DNA from: Bacillota bacterium | GTDB taxonomy: Bacteria; Bacillota; Bacilli; Bacillales_B; DSM-18226 | Length of the DNA: 5,653 nucleotides | Assembly: GCA_021821235.1 (NCBI GenBank) | Contig: JAKACS010000253.1 | Span: 1-5,653 of the forward strand | Direction of reading: 5' to 3' | The notes under the pieces: generated by a model | What the model saw: the letters and a program-made list of their open reading frames with translations, nothing else | Databases searched by the model: none | What the model was told of the DNA's origin: nothing | Position numbers and translations under genes: made by a program | Part shown: positions 1-4,351 of the stretch, piece by piece | Numbering within the stretch: the stretch's first letter is position 1 | Layout: the number at the start of each line of letters is the position of its first letter

Positions 1-451
1 AAACATCAACGAACATCGCTGTTTCATCACAAGAATGCAGTTTGGGGCAGTTTATGCAATCTTTCCACATTTTTTGAGGTAATTCATTTTTATCGACCCA
101 ACTAAATCCCAGCTTCGAAAAAAATTCAATTTGATAGGTTAATGAAATTAGCTTAGTAATTCCCAAGTTTTCCGTTTCTTTTATAATTTGCTTTACCAGT
201 GCTTTTCCGACCCCTTTTCCGACATAAGCAGGACTAACGGCCAACGACCTAACCTCTGCTAAATTCCTGTCAAGGATCGTCAAGCTGGAAATCCCAATCA
301 CTTCATCGTCTAAAACGGCGACAACGAAACTTTGTAAATTTTCATAGATGGAAGAGTAAGTTCTTGGTAAAAGCTTTCCTTCTTTGGCATACTCACATAT
401 TAATTGATAAATACTTTCTGTATCGCTCATAATCGCTTTTCGAATTAGCAT
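1..451 (-). CDS. GNAT N-acetyltransferase with Cys-rich tail, short NAGS-like (3' end cut by window edge)
   Basis: I translated this from the reverse strand. It starts MLIRKAIMSDTESIY and stays open for 150 codons to the window edge. It is a single-domain GNAT fold. The acetyl-CoA-binding loop is visible as GKGVGKAL (residues 78-85), preceded by the strand EVRSLAVSP (66-74), and the late GNAT motif FFSKLGF is at 110-116. The tail WKDCINCPKLHSCDETAM (129-146) has cysteines at 132, 135 and 141. From memory, this tail is typical of short GNAT proteins related to single-domain N-acetylglutamate synthases, which acetylate glutamate in arginine synthesis. Substrate is therefore inferred, not shown, and no arg genes are nearby. 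AGGGGG at 459-464, seven bases from the ATG, supports the start. Relatives are about 150 residues long, so only a few C-terminal residues are probably missing. The GNAT fold is near certain; the substrate is uncertain. Confidence 0.85.
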   Translation of the reverse strand, partial: MLIRKAIMSDTESIYQLICEYAKEGKLLPRTYSSIYENLQSFVVAVLDDEVIGISSLTILDRNLAEVRSLAVSPAYVGKGVGKALVKQIIKETENLGITKLISLTYQIEFFSKLGFSWVDKNELPQKMWKDCINCPKLHSCDETAMFVDV

Positions 452-524
452 TGAAGATCCCCCTGGATAATAGATTACTAGTTATGTCAAATTCAAACTA
501 TCAAGCAATCATTAGATAGTAATA

Positions 525-553
525 AATATACATCATAAAGTATTATTATACAA
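525..553 (-). promoter_or_regulatory. Candidate sigma-A promoter for the GNAT gene
   Basis: Read on the minus strand, TTGTAT (553-548) is followed after 17 bases by TATATT (530-525). This gives 4/6 and 5/6 matches to the vegetative consensus at ideal spacing, about 75 bases before the ATG at 451. It is the best match I saw in this AT-rich stretch. AT-rich DNA gives chance matches easily, so confidence is moderate. Confidence 0.4.
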
Positions 554-620
554 CAGCTGTTTACTCAAAGATTTTTTTTTTGAAAATTTTTTTGGTTTGA
601 ACGGTTTTTATTTAAAATCC

Positions 621-651
621 TTGTTTTTAGAATTTACAGAAGAACTATAAT
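621..651 (+). promoter_or_regulatory. Candidate sigma-A promoter for the VOC gene
   Basis: A perfect TATAAT lies at 646-651, 60 bases before the ATG at 711. The nearest -35-like element is TTGTTT at 621-626, giving a 19-base spacer, longer than ideal. A-rich and T-rich tracts at 571-592 lie just upstream and could act as an UP-like or curved element. The -10 is convincing; the -35 is weak. Confidence 0.4.
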
Positions 652-657
652 GTAAAA

Positions 658-683
658 TAAAGATATTAAATCCACTATCTTTA
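658..683 (+). promoter_or_regulatory. Inverted repeat in the VOC gene leader
   Basis: TAAAGATA (658-665) and TATCTTTA (676-683) are perfect 8-base inverted copies around a 10-base loop. They sit between the candidate -10 box and the ribosome binding site TAGGAG (695-700). This position suits either an operator for a dimeric regulator or a weak 5' mRNA hairpin. The AT-only stem would be weak as RNA, so an operator is at least as likely. Confidence 0.35.
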
Positions 684-710
684 AAAATACTTTATAGGAG
701 TTGTATAATA

Positions 711-1106
711 ATGGGAAAGATTACCCCGTTTTTAATGTTCCAAGGAAATGCAGAAGAAGCGATGAATTATTACACTTCTGTGATTGAGGGGTCAAAAATA
801 ACCAGCATGATTCGTTATGGTGCCAATCAAGCAGGTGAAGAGGGAAGCGTGATGCAAGCCACTTTTTCATTAAAGGGACAGGAATTCATGTGCATAGATA
901 GTAATATTAAACATCAGTTTACATTTACTCCATCCTTTTCAATCTTCATCACCTGTGATTCGGAAGCGGAAATCGATAGCCTTTATACAAACTTAATGAA
1001 AGGCGGTCAAGCATTAATGCCGCTTGATGATTATGCCTTTAGTAAAAAATTCGGTTGGATCGTCGACCAATTTGGCGTTTCATGGCAACTAAACTTACCT
1101 TTTTAA
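711..1106 (+). CDS. VOC-superfamily protein, PhnB/YjdN-like (3-demethylubiquinone methyltransferase-like domain)
   Basis: This 131-residue protein is one complete VOC (vicinal oxygen chelate) module of the PhnB-like group. It opens with ITPFLMFQGNAEEAMNYY, where the opening strand leads into the AEEAMNYY helix typical of the group. It closes with the family ending FGWIVDQFGVSWQLN (113-127). Between these, the repeat FTPSFSIFITCDSEAEID (residues 71-88) marks the second beta-alpha half. Such proteins are usually cytosolic dimers. Many are annotated by homology as demethylubiquinone methyltransferases, but they have no methyltransferase fold, and their substrates are generally unknown. TAGGAG at 695-700, ten bases before the ATG, supports the start. 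The gene appears monocistronic, since an acetyltransferase remnant begins five bases after its stop. No resistance function (fosfomycin, bleomycin) is indicated. Family assignment is firm; function is unknown. Confidence 0.88.
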   Translation: MGKITPFLMFQGNAEEAMNYYTSVIEGSKITSMIRYGANQAGEEGSVMQATFSLKGQEFMCIDSNIKHQFTFTPSFSIFITCDSEAEIDSLYTNLMKGGQALMPLDDYAFSKKFGWIVDQFGVSWQLNLPF

Positions 1107-1110
1107 AACA

Positions 1111-1314
1111 ATGAAACAGACAATTTTGAAAATTCAAATGGATGTTAATCAGCTTGGAACAGCTAAGCAATAAAGTGAGGTAATGACACATAATGTTGCT
1201 GCTATACGATTATATGAAAAAATAGGGTTTAAAATAGAAGGTCTAAAAGAAAAGTCAATACTAGTGGAAGAAAAGTACGTTGATGAGTATTGTATGGGGA
1301 AAATTCTAAAGTGA
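1111..1314 (+). pseudogene. C-terminal remnant of a GNAT acetyltransferase
   Basis: From 1174 the reading frame encodes SEVMTHNVAAIRLYEKIGF, continuing to VDEYCMGKILK and a TGA at 1312-1314. This is the unmistakable C-terminal third of a RimI/RimJ-type GNAT acetyltransferase; full-length relatives run to about 150-180 residues. The same frame continues upstream through an in-frame TAA (1171-1173). There it reads QLGTAKQ-stop-SEV, which lines up without gaps with the usual LGIKKLELEV of relatives, so the TAA sits where glutamate is common. The acetyl-CoA-binding loop and N-terminal strands are missing. An ATG at 1183 with GTGAGG before it could in principle give a 43-residue peptide, but that would lack an active site. 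Homology is clear from 1174, plausible from about 1150, and only positional back to 1111. It is unrelated to the acetyltransferase at 1-451. Confidence 0.75.
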
Positions 1315-1368
1315 TAAATGTACCATTTAATGGAAATATAAAGGTTTGCTTTTGTAATGGTGTAACTA

Positions 1369-1386
1369 GCCTTCGATATAGAAGGC
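1369..1386 (+). other. Hairpin A in the 1315-1486 non-coding stretch
   Basis: GCCTTC and GAAGGC form a perfect 6-bp stem around the loop GATATA. The flanks AACTA and TAGGTT could extend it imperfectly. No T-run follows, so it does not look like an intrinsic terminator. It may lie in the 5' leader of the gene at 1487 or may be debris of the degraded upstream region. Confidence 0.45.
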
Positions 1387-1415
1387 CGGTAGGTTAATTA
1401 GAATTGAATAATTTA

Positions 1416-1434
1416 GCCGCTCTCTAGAAGCGGC
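1416..1434 (+). other. Hairpin B in the leader of the racemase-like gene
   Basis: GCCGCT and AGCGGC pair around a 7-base loop containing the palindrome TCTAGA. It begins 30 bases after hairpin A and ends about 40 bases before the ribosome binding site of the gene at 1487. It has no downstream U-tract. It is GC-rich compared with its surroundings, so the structure is probably not chance. I do not recognise a known riboswitch or T-box element. Confidence 0.45.
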
Positions 1435-1486
1435 ATCCCGCCAAAAGTGGTTGCGAATTAGTTTAATTGAGTAGAGGTGAGAGAAA

Positions 1487-2149
1487 TTGGGAAAAAGAAT
1501 GGGGTGCTTACACGCCCATTATTCAAACATAGAATATATTGAAAATGAACTTTCTCCATTTGATGTTGAATTAATCCACTTTGTTGACCCCGGATTAATG
1601 TATCGAGTTATGTATGATGAAAATTTTAAAAATGCGGATGCAAAAAGCAAAGTTAAAGAGCAAATAGAATGGATTGCCCAATGCCATGTTGATGTTATCC
1701 TAATTACTTGCACAAACTATATTGCCATTTTACAAGAAGTGCAACTCTCCATATCTGTCCCGATTATAAAAATCGATGAACCTTTTTTTGAACTGATCTG
1801 CACCATCCAAAAACCTCAAATAATCTTATTTTCAAACCCTGCAACGGTTAAAGGGACAATGGAACGCCTGTATCATTATGCCAGGAACAACAACAAATCG
1901 ATAAATATAGAAATTATGGTCATAAATAACACGTTTGAACTGATTATGCAGGGACGAAAAAAAGAATACAATCAAGAAATTGCAAAATTTTTAAATAATA
2001 TTCTAAAAAAGGAAGACAAAGTACTTTCTGTTGCCCAATTATCGATGGTTGAGGCATCCCGGCAAGTAGAAAATACGGCATCTAGGGAAATAATAAATCC
2101 GCTGCATGCGTTAGTCTCTTTCATTGTTAACCGAAAACTAGTATATTAG
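1487..2149 (+). CDS. Asp/Glu/hydantoin racemase superfamily protein, second Cys apparently absent
   Basis: This 220-residue cytosolic protein matches the Asp/Glu racemase superfamily in length and layout. The N-terminal half ends in strand VDVILITCTNY (68-78), where Cys75 in TCTN corresponds to the first catalytic cysteine. The second half has the strand-loop ILFSNPATVKGTMERLY (113-129), the usual site of the second pseudo-repeat. The later strand VLSVAQLSMVEA (179-190) falls where racemases carry a second cysteine (GCTH-like), but here the motif is AQLSM with no cysteine. AQxSM is, from memory, common in an uncharacterised branch annotated 'aspartate/glutamate racemase family', so true two-base racemisation is doubtful. 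The TTG start is preferred because AGGTGA (1475-1480) sits six bases upstream; the in-frame ATG at 1499 would be 18 bases away. It is probably transcribed alone or with the small gene at 2254. The substrate is unknown. Confidence 0.8.
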   Translation: MGKRMGCLHAHYSNIEYIENELSPFDVELIHFVDPGLMYRVMYDENFKNADAKSKVKEQIEWIAQCHVDVILITCTNYIAILQEVQLSISVPIIKIDEPFFELICTIQKPQIILFSNPATVKGTMERLYHYARNNNKSINIEIMVINNTFELIMQGRKKEYNQEIAKFLNNILKKEDKVLSVAQLSMVEASRQVENTASREIINPLHALVSFIVNRKLVY

Positions 2150-2253
2150 TGCATTAATGAAGAAAAATAACGATTGGTGTTGGAAAACAACGTCAAACAA
2201 GGCTATTCTCAGGTTTTTCAACATTCGAAGTTACTGTTAAGAGGTGAAGTACA

Positions 2254-2388
2254 TTGACCAACCGTAATGACAATCGAAAACAGCCACATACTGGTGGAGG
2301 CAAAGCAGCCGAAACCGAATTCGCCGCAGAATTTGCTCAAGCTAAAAAAGCTCGGAAAAAAGCGGCACGAGAAAGTAAAAATCAGTAA
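2254..2388 (+). CDS. Small basic spore-protein-like gene (gamma-type SASP-like, 44 aa)
   Basis: This short ORF starts with TTG and reads MTNRNDNRKQPHTGGGKA, then ETEFAAEFAQAKKARKKAAR, ending SKNQ. It is Lys/Arg/Ala/Gln-rich and has no hydrophobic segment. The stretch TEFAAEF followed by QAKKARK recalls the EFASE-type repeat unit of gamma-type small acid-soluble spore proteins (SspE). Those are amino-acid stores degraded at germination. Here only one unit is present, so this could be a minor SASP or another short spore-core protein. GAGGTGA (2241-2247) six bases before the TTG is a near-ideal ribosome binding site. A strong terminator starts four bases after the stop, so this is a real transcription-unit end. 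I saw no convincing sigma-G promoter in 2150-2240. That it is a gene is likely; the SASP label is inference from composition and one short motif. Confidence 0.7.
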   Translation: MTNRNDNRKQPHTGGGKAAETEFAAEFAQAKKARKKAARESKNQ

Positions 2389-2391
2389 AGA

Positions 2392-2429
2392 AAAAATGGA
2401 TAACCATGGACGGGTGGTTATCCATTTTT
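2392..2429. terminator. Bidirectional intrinsic terminator
   Basis: A perfect 15-bp inverted repeat (2392-2406 with 2415-2429) has core ATGGATAACCA/TGGTTATCCAT and an 8-base loop. It has five A's on one side and five T's on the other, so both strands give a stem followed by a U-tract. It lies between the convergent ends of the small gene at 2254 and yfkK and can serve both. Confidence 0.92.
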
Positions 2430-2451
2430 CTATTTAAATTTAAAAATTGAA

Positions 2452-2676
2452 TTATTGCTTCCGCAAGTTTCCGAGTTCTTCGACAAGGGCTTGCATTTCG
2501 TTTGGGCTGAAGGAATTTTTTTTCATGACCATTTCATAAATTTCTTTTAATTCCTCGTACATTTCCTCATCGAAGTGTGAGGGCTTAATCGCTCCCAAGT
2601 TCAATACTTTTAATTTTTCCTTTATCGCTTCAATCATGTATTCCACATTTTCAGTTGTTTTTACCGATAAATCCAT
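2452..2676 (-). CDS. yfkK: UPF0435 / DUF1128 family protein YfkK
   Basis: The protein is small and mostly helical. Its sequence [18 protein letters not shown], then [19 protein letters not shown], then [20 protein letters not shown] is characteristic of the UPF0435 (DUF1128) family, represented by B. subtilis YfkK. The family is cytosolic, about 70-75 residues long, and has no established function. The reading frame has two nearby starts. The outer ATG (2685) directly abuts GGAGAGG (2686-2692) with no spacing, whereas the inner ATG (2676) lies nine bases from it. I therefore chose 2676, giving 74 residues. The gene ends opposite the shared terminator at 2392-2429. It is divergent from the YtxH/YihY operon; from memory yfkK also neighbours yfkJ-yfkI-yfkH in B. 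subtilis, which supports the name. Family assignment is near certain. Confidence 0.9.
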   Translation of the reverse strand: MDLSVKTTENVEYMIEAIKEKLKVLNLGAIKPSHFDEEMYEELKEIYEMVMKKNSFSPNEMQALVEELGNLRKQ

Positions 2677-2705
2677 GCTTGTCATCCTCTCCGCATTTTA
2701 CTTTC

Positions 2706-2734
2706 ATCTTTCCACGTTCAGTTCCAAATGTCAA
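2706..2734 (-). promoter_or_regulatory. Weak candidate sigma-A promoter for yfkK
   Basis: On the minus strand a perfect TTGACA (2734-2729) is followed after 17 bases by AAAGAT (2711-2706), which matches TATAAT at only three positions. The location, 30 bases before the yfkK start, suits a promoter. The poor -10 keeps confidence low. Confidence 0.3.
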
Positions 2735-2802
2735 TCATTGAAAACAGGGGTGAATTTTTGCAGAGGCTAGGTTCGTTCGAAGAAAATGAAAGAGAATCAT
2801 CT

Positions 2803-2832
2803 TTGCAATTGTGCCAGCGCAAGTTTTATACT
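2803..2832 (+). promoter_or_regulatory. Candidate sigma-A promoter of the YtxH-YihY operon
   Basis: TTGCAA (2803-2808) and TATACT (2827-2832) are separated by 18 bases, with 5/6 matches in each element. It lies 86 bases before the ATG at 2918 and could provide basal expression. A second, sigma-B-like promoter lies just downstream. Confidence 0.5.
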
Positions 2833-2840
2833 GAATTTAA

Positions 2841-2866
2841 GTTTGTCCCCATTAAATAGCGGGAAG
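2841..2866 (+). promoter_or_regulatory. Candidate sigma-B general-stress promoter
   Basis: GTTTGT (2841-2846) and GGGAAG (2861-2866) are separated by 14 bases, close to the sigma-B pattern GTTTAA-N12-14-GGGTAT. The element is 52 bases before the ATG at 2918. From memory, the B. subtilis yfkJ-yfkI-yfkH operon and ytxGHJ are sigma-B-dependent, so the motif falls where family knowledge predicts it. Confidence 0.55.
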
Positions 2867-2917
2867 AAAATCATACAGAACATGATAAATTTTTATCTTG
2901 TTTAAGGAGAGGTATCC

Positions 2918-3277
2918 ATGGCAAATTCAAACAAATTCTGGAAAGGTATGCTGATTGGAGCATTGGCAGGTGGTGCAATAAGTTTATTAGACAAAGAAAC
3001 GCGGGCCGCAATGAAAGAAAACTGGAGAAAGGCTGCACAAGGGACAGCAGTAATCGTAAAAAATCCGAAACAGGTGACAAGCCAAATCAAGGAAACCGCC
3101 CAGAAAGTACGGACAACGGTCGAGCAAGTTGGAGAAGATTTGGCATTTATTGCGGAAAAAGTGGAAGAGCTAAAGGAGACAACCCCCCAAGTAACAAAGC
3201 TTCTCAAAGAAACAAAAGATACTTTTACGAAAAAGGACGATGACTCGCAATCATCTGATGGACAGCAAGCGATTTAA
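2918..3277 (+). CDS. yfkI: YtxH-family general stress protein (YfkI-like)
   Basis: This 119-residue protein has the YtxH layout. A short N-terminal membrane or surface-anchoring segment, FWKGMLIGALAGGAISLL (7-24), has the Gly-rich GxLxGxxAGxxxxLL-like pattern and is followed by DKETRAAM. Next comes a long charged, heptad-like helix (about 50-103: VTSQIKETAQKVRTTVEQVG, then FIAEKVEELKE). The tail is a disordered Asp/Ser/Gln-rich region. YtxH-type proteins are stress-induced in Bacillus; their molecular role is not established. AAGGAGAGG (2901-2909) eight bases before the ATG supports the start. It is followed after 15 bases by the YihY gene, so the two form an operon, preceded by sigma-A- and sigma-B-like promoters. 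The symbol yfkI rests on gene order beside yfkH and yfkK rather than on a strong sequence match. The family is likely; the exact orthology is less sure. Confidence 0.8.
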   Translation: MANSNKFWKGMLIGALAGGAISLLDKETRAAMKENWRKAAQGTAVIVKNPKQVTSQIKETAQKVRTTVEQVGEDLAFIAEKVEELKETTPQVTKLLKETKDTFTKKDDDSQSSDGQQAI

Positions 3278-3292
3278 AACGAAAGAGGTGGA

Positions 3293-4135
3293 ATGGTGGG
3301 GAAATTAGATGATTTGCATTCTTCATTGGTAAAAAAGCTCTGGCATCGGATTGAAGAGGATGACTTGCCAGGCATGTCAGCGCAATTAGCCTACTATTTT
3401 CTTTTTTCGCTGTTCCCATTTCTTATTTTTTTATTTACATTGCTTCCTTACTTATCCATTTCTCAAAATTATATGCTCAGTCTATTGAATGGATTTGCCC
3501 CCACAGAAGCGATGGATTTAATCAAAAAAAATGTAAAAGATATTATGGATTATCGCCGTGGCGGGCTGCTTTCTTTCGGGATTATCGGCACGATTTGGTC
3601 GGCCTCAAACGGGGTCAATGCCATCGTTCTCGCGTTTAATAAAGCGTATAATGTGAAGGAAACCCGATCCTTTATTGTTTCAAGAGGGATGGCGGTTTTA
3701 TTGACTTTCGGCATGGTTTTTGTCCTGATTGCAGCAGTTTTGCTTCCTGTATTTGGAAAACAAATTGGCATTTTTCTGTTTTCGCAACTTGGTTTTACAA
3801 AAGAGTTTCTTGTTGTCTGGAATATGCTGCGCTGGGTTCTTAGTGCCTTGATGTTGTTCCTTATATTTACCGTGTTGTATTGGATTGCACCAAACGTGAA
3901 ATTACGCTGCAGGAGTGCCTTCCCGGGTGCTGCCTTTTCAACGGTCGGCTGGATTGTATCTTCATTGGCGCTTTCCTATTATGTTGGGAATTTTGCCCAT
4001 TACTCCAACACGTATGGAAGCATTGGAGCGATCATTGTCTTAATGACCTGGATGTACATTACGGCGTTTATTATTATTTTGGGCGGCGAAATCAATGCAT
4101 TTTACAGTGAAAAAAATAAACAAAAATGCGAGTAA
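3293..4135 (+). CDS. yfkH: YihY/BrkB family inner membrane protein (YfkH-like)
   Basis: This 280-residue polytopic membrane protein belongs to the YihY/BrkB (virulence factor BrkB, formerly 'ribonuclease BN') family. About six membrane helices are visible near residues 29-54, 91-113, 131-155, 178-200, 208-231 and 243-270. Family signatures are SAQLAYYFLFSLFPFLIFL in helix 1, SASNGVNAIVLAFNKAYN (103-120), PNVKLRCRSAFPGA (200-213), and YGSIGAIIVLMTWMYITA (241-258) leading into GGEINA (264-269). The older RNase BN label is wrong for this family. Its physiological role is unsettled; a transport or envelope role is inferred from topology only. AGAGGTG (3284-3290) lies only two bases from the chosen ATG, while the in-frame GTG at 3296 has better spacing of five, so the true start may be one codon later. 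It is co-transcribed with the YtxH gene. It has no terminator of its own before 4326. Confidence 0.9.
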   Translation: MVGKLDDLHSSLVKKLWHRIEEDDLPGMSAQLAYYFLFSLFPFLIFLFTLLPYLSISQNYMLSLLNGFAPTEAMDLIKKNVKDIMDYRRGGLLSFGIIGTIWSASNGVNAIVLAFNKAYNVKETRSFIVSRGMAVLLTFGMVFVLIAAVLLPVFGKQIGIFLFSQLGFTKEFLVVWNMLRWVLSALMLFLIFTVLYWIAPNVKLRCRSAFPGAAFSTVGWIVSSLALSYYVGNFAHYSNTYGSIGAIIVLMTWMYITAFIIILGGEINAFYSEKNKQKCE

Positions 4136-4214
4136 CCTCCATAACTTTCCTTCATGAAATGGCGAGAAATGACCACACTAAAAACGGGGAAACAAGCCAA
4201 CTTTCATGGAGGTT
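4134..4214 (+). promoter_or_regulatory. Inverted repeat that could mask the SD of the small ORF
   Basis: AACCTCCAT (4134-4142, overlapping the yfkH stop codon) is a perfect reverse complement of ATGGAGGTT (4206-4214), which contains the GGAGGT Shine-Dalgarno of the ORF at 4223. On mRNA reading through from yfkH the two would pair around a 63-base loop and hide the site. A competing pairing, CATGAAA (4153-4159) with TTTCATG (4202-4208), overlaps the same arm. A transcript begun inside the loop would lack the first arm and be translated freely. Confidence 0.4.
4151..4180 (+). promoter_or_regulatory. Candidate forespore (sigma-G-like) promoter
   Basis: TTCATG (4151-4156) and CACACTA (4174-4180) are separated by 17 bases. 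These resemble the sigma-G pattern with a -35 ending in CATR/AATR and a -10 near CATACTA. It lies about 43 bases before the small ORF at 4223, a normal distance. The -35 is weak, so this is a suggestion. Confidence 0.3.
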
Positions 4215-4222
4215 GATGCAAC

Positions 4223-4327
4223 ATGACAAAACATACAAAAAAAGATGGCGGTACAAAGCAAAAAGGCAAAAGCCGGCCAAAGCATAAAACATCCGGTTCA
4301 GCAAACGGATCAAATGGATATCACTAA
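4223..4327 (+). CDS. Small Lys/Gly/Ser-rich protein, possible minor spore protein (34 aa)
   Basis: This short ORF reads MTKHTKKDGGTKQKGKSRPK then HKTSGSANGSNGYH. It is strongly basic, hydrophilic and low in complexity, with no hydrophobic segment. It resembles minor small acid-soluble spore proteins in size and composition, but I cannot match it to a named one. Support for it being a gene is a strong ribosome binding site, GGAGGT (4208-4213), nine bases before the ATG, and a stop codon built into an excellent intrinsic terminator. An overlapping frame from the ATG at 4216 would give a 23-residue Lys/Arg-rich peptide, but its start is only two bases from the SD. It may be transcribed from its own sporulation promoter or by read-through from yfkH. 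Whether it is translated is fairly likely; its function is unknown. Confidence 0.6.
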   Translation: MTKHTKKDGGTKQKGKSRPKHKTSGSANGSNGYH

Positions 4328-4351
4328 AAAGGACCGAATTCGGTCCTTTTT
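4326..4351. terminator. Bidirectional intrinsic terminator overlapping two stop codons
   Basis: A perfect 26-base palindrome has core GGACCGAATTCGGTCC flanked by five A's and five T's. It gives stem plus U-tract on both strands. It covers the last two bases of the small ORF's TAA (4325-4327) and the first bases of the ATPase stop (4352-4350 on the minus strand). It therefore terminates both convergent genes with no spare sequence. Confidence 0.92.

Noticed and set aside
552..561. Palindrome AACAGCTGTT in the divergent promoter region
   Set aside because: It is short, single and partly overlaps a candidate -35 element; I cannot link it to a known regulator.
711..1106. Antibiotic-resistance VOC protein (fosfomycin or bleomycin type)
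   Set aside because: The termini and length fit the PhnB-like group, and there is no resistance context.
1315..1486. T-box or known riboswitch upstream of the racemase-like gene
   Set aside because: No T-box consensus, no terminator/antiterminator pair with a U-tract, and no recognised aptamer core were seen.
1519..1713. Minus-strand 64-codon frame inside the racemase-like gene
   Set aside because: It is antisense to the TCTN-containing coding region and has no SD.
2871..3419. Minus-strand open frames across the YtxH and YihY genes
   Set aside because: These are antisense shadows of two clearly coding genes, with no SD or recognisable domains.
3880..4110. Plus-strand 76-codon frame inside the YihY gene
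   Set aside because: It overlaps conserved helices of the YihY frame and its translation has no family features.
4216..4287. Alternative 23-residue Lys/Arg-rich peptide in the overlapping frame
   Set aside because: Its ATG is only two bases from the SD, while the 4223 start has nine-base spacing and its frame ends at the terminator.
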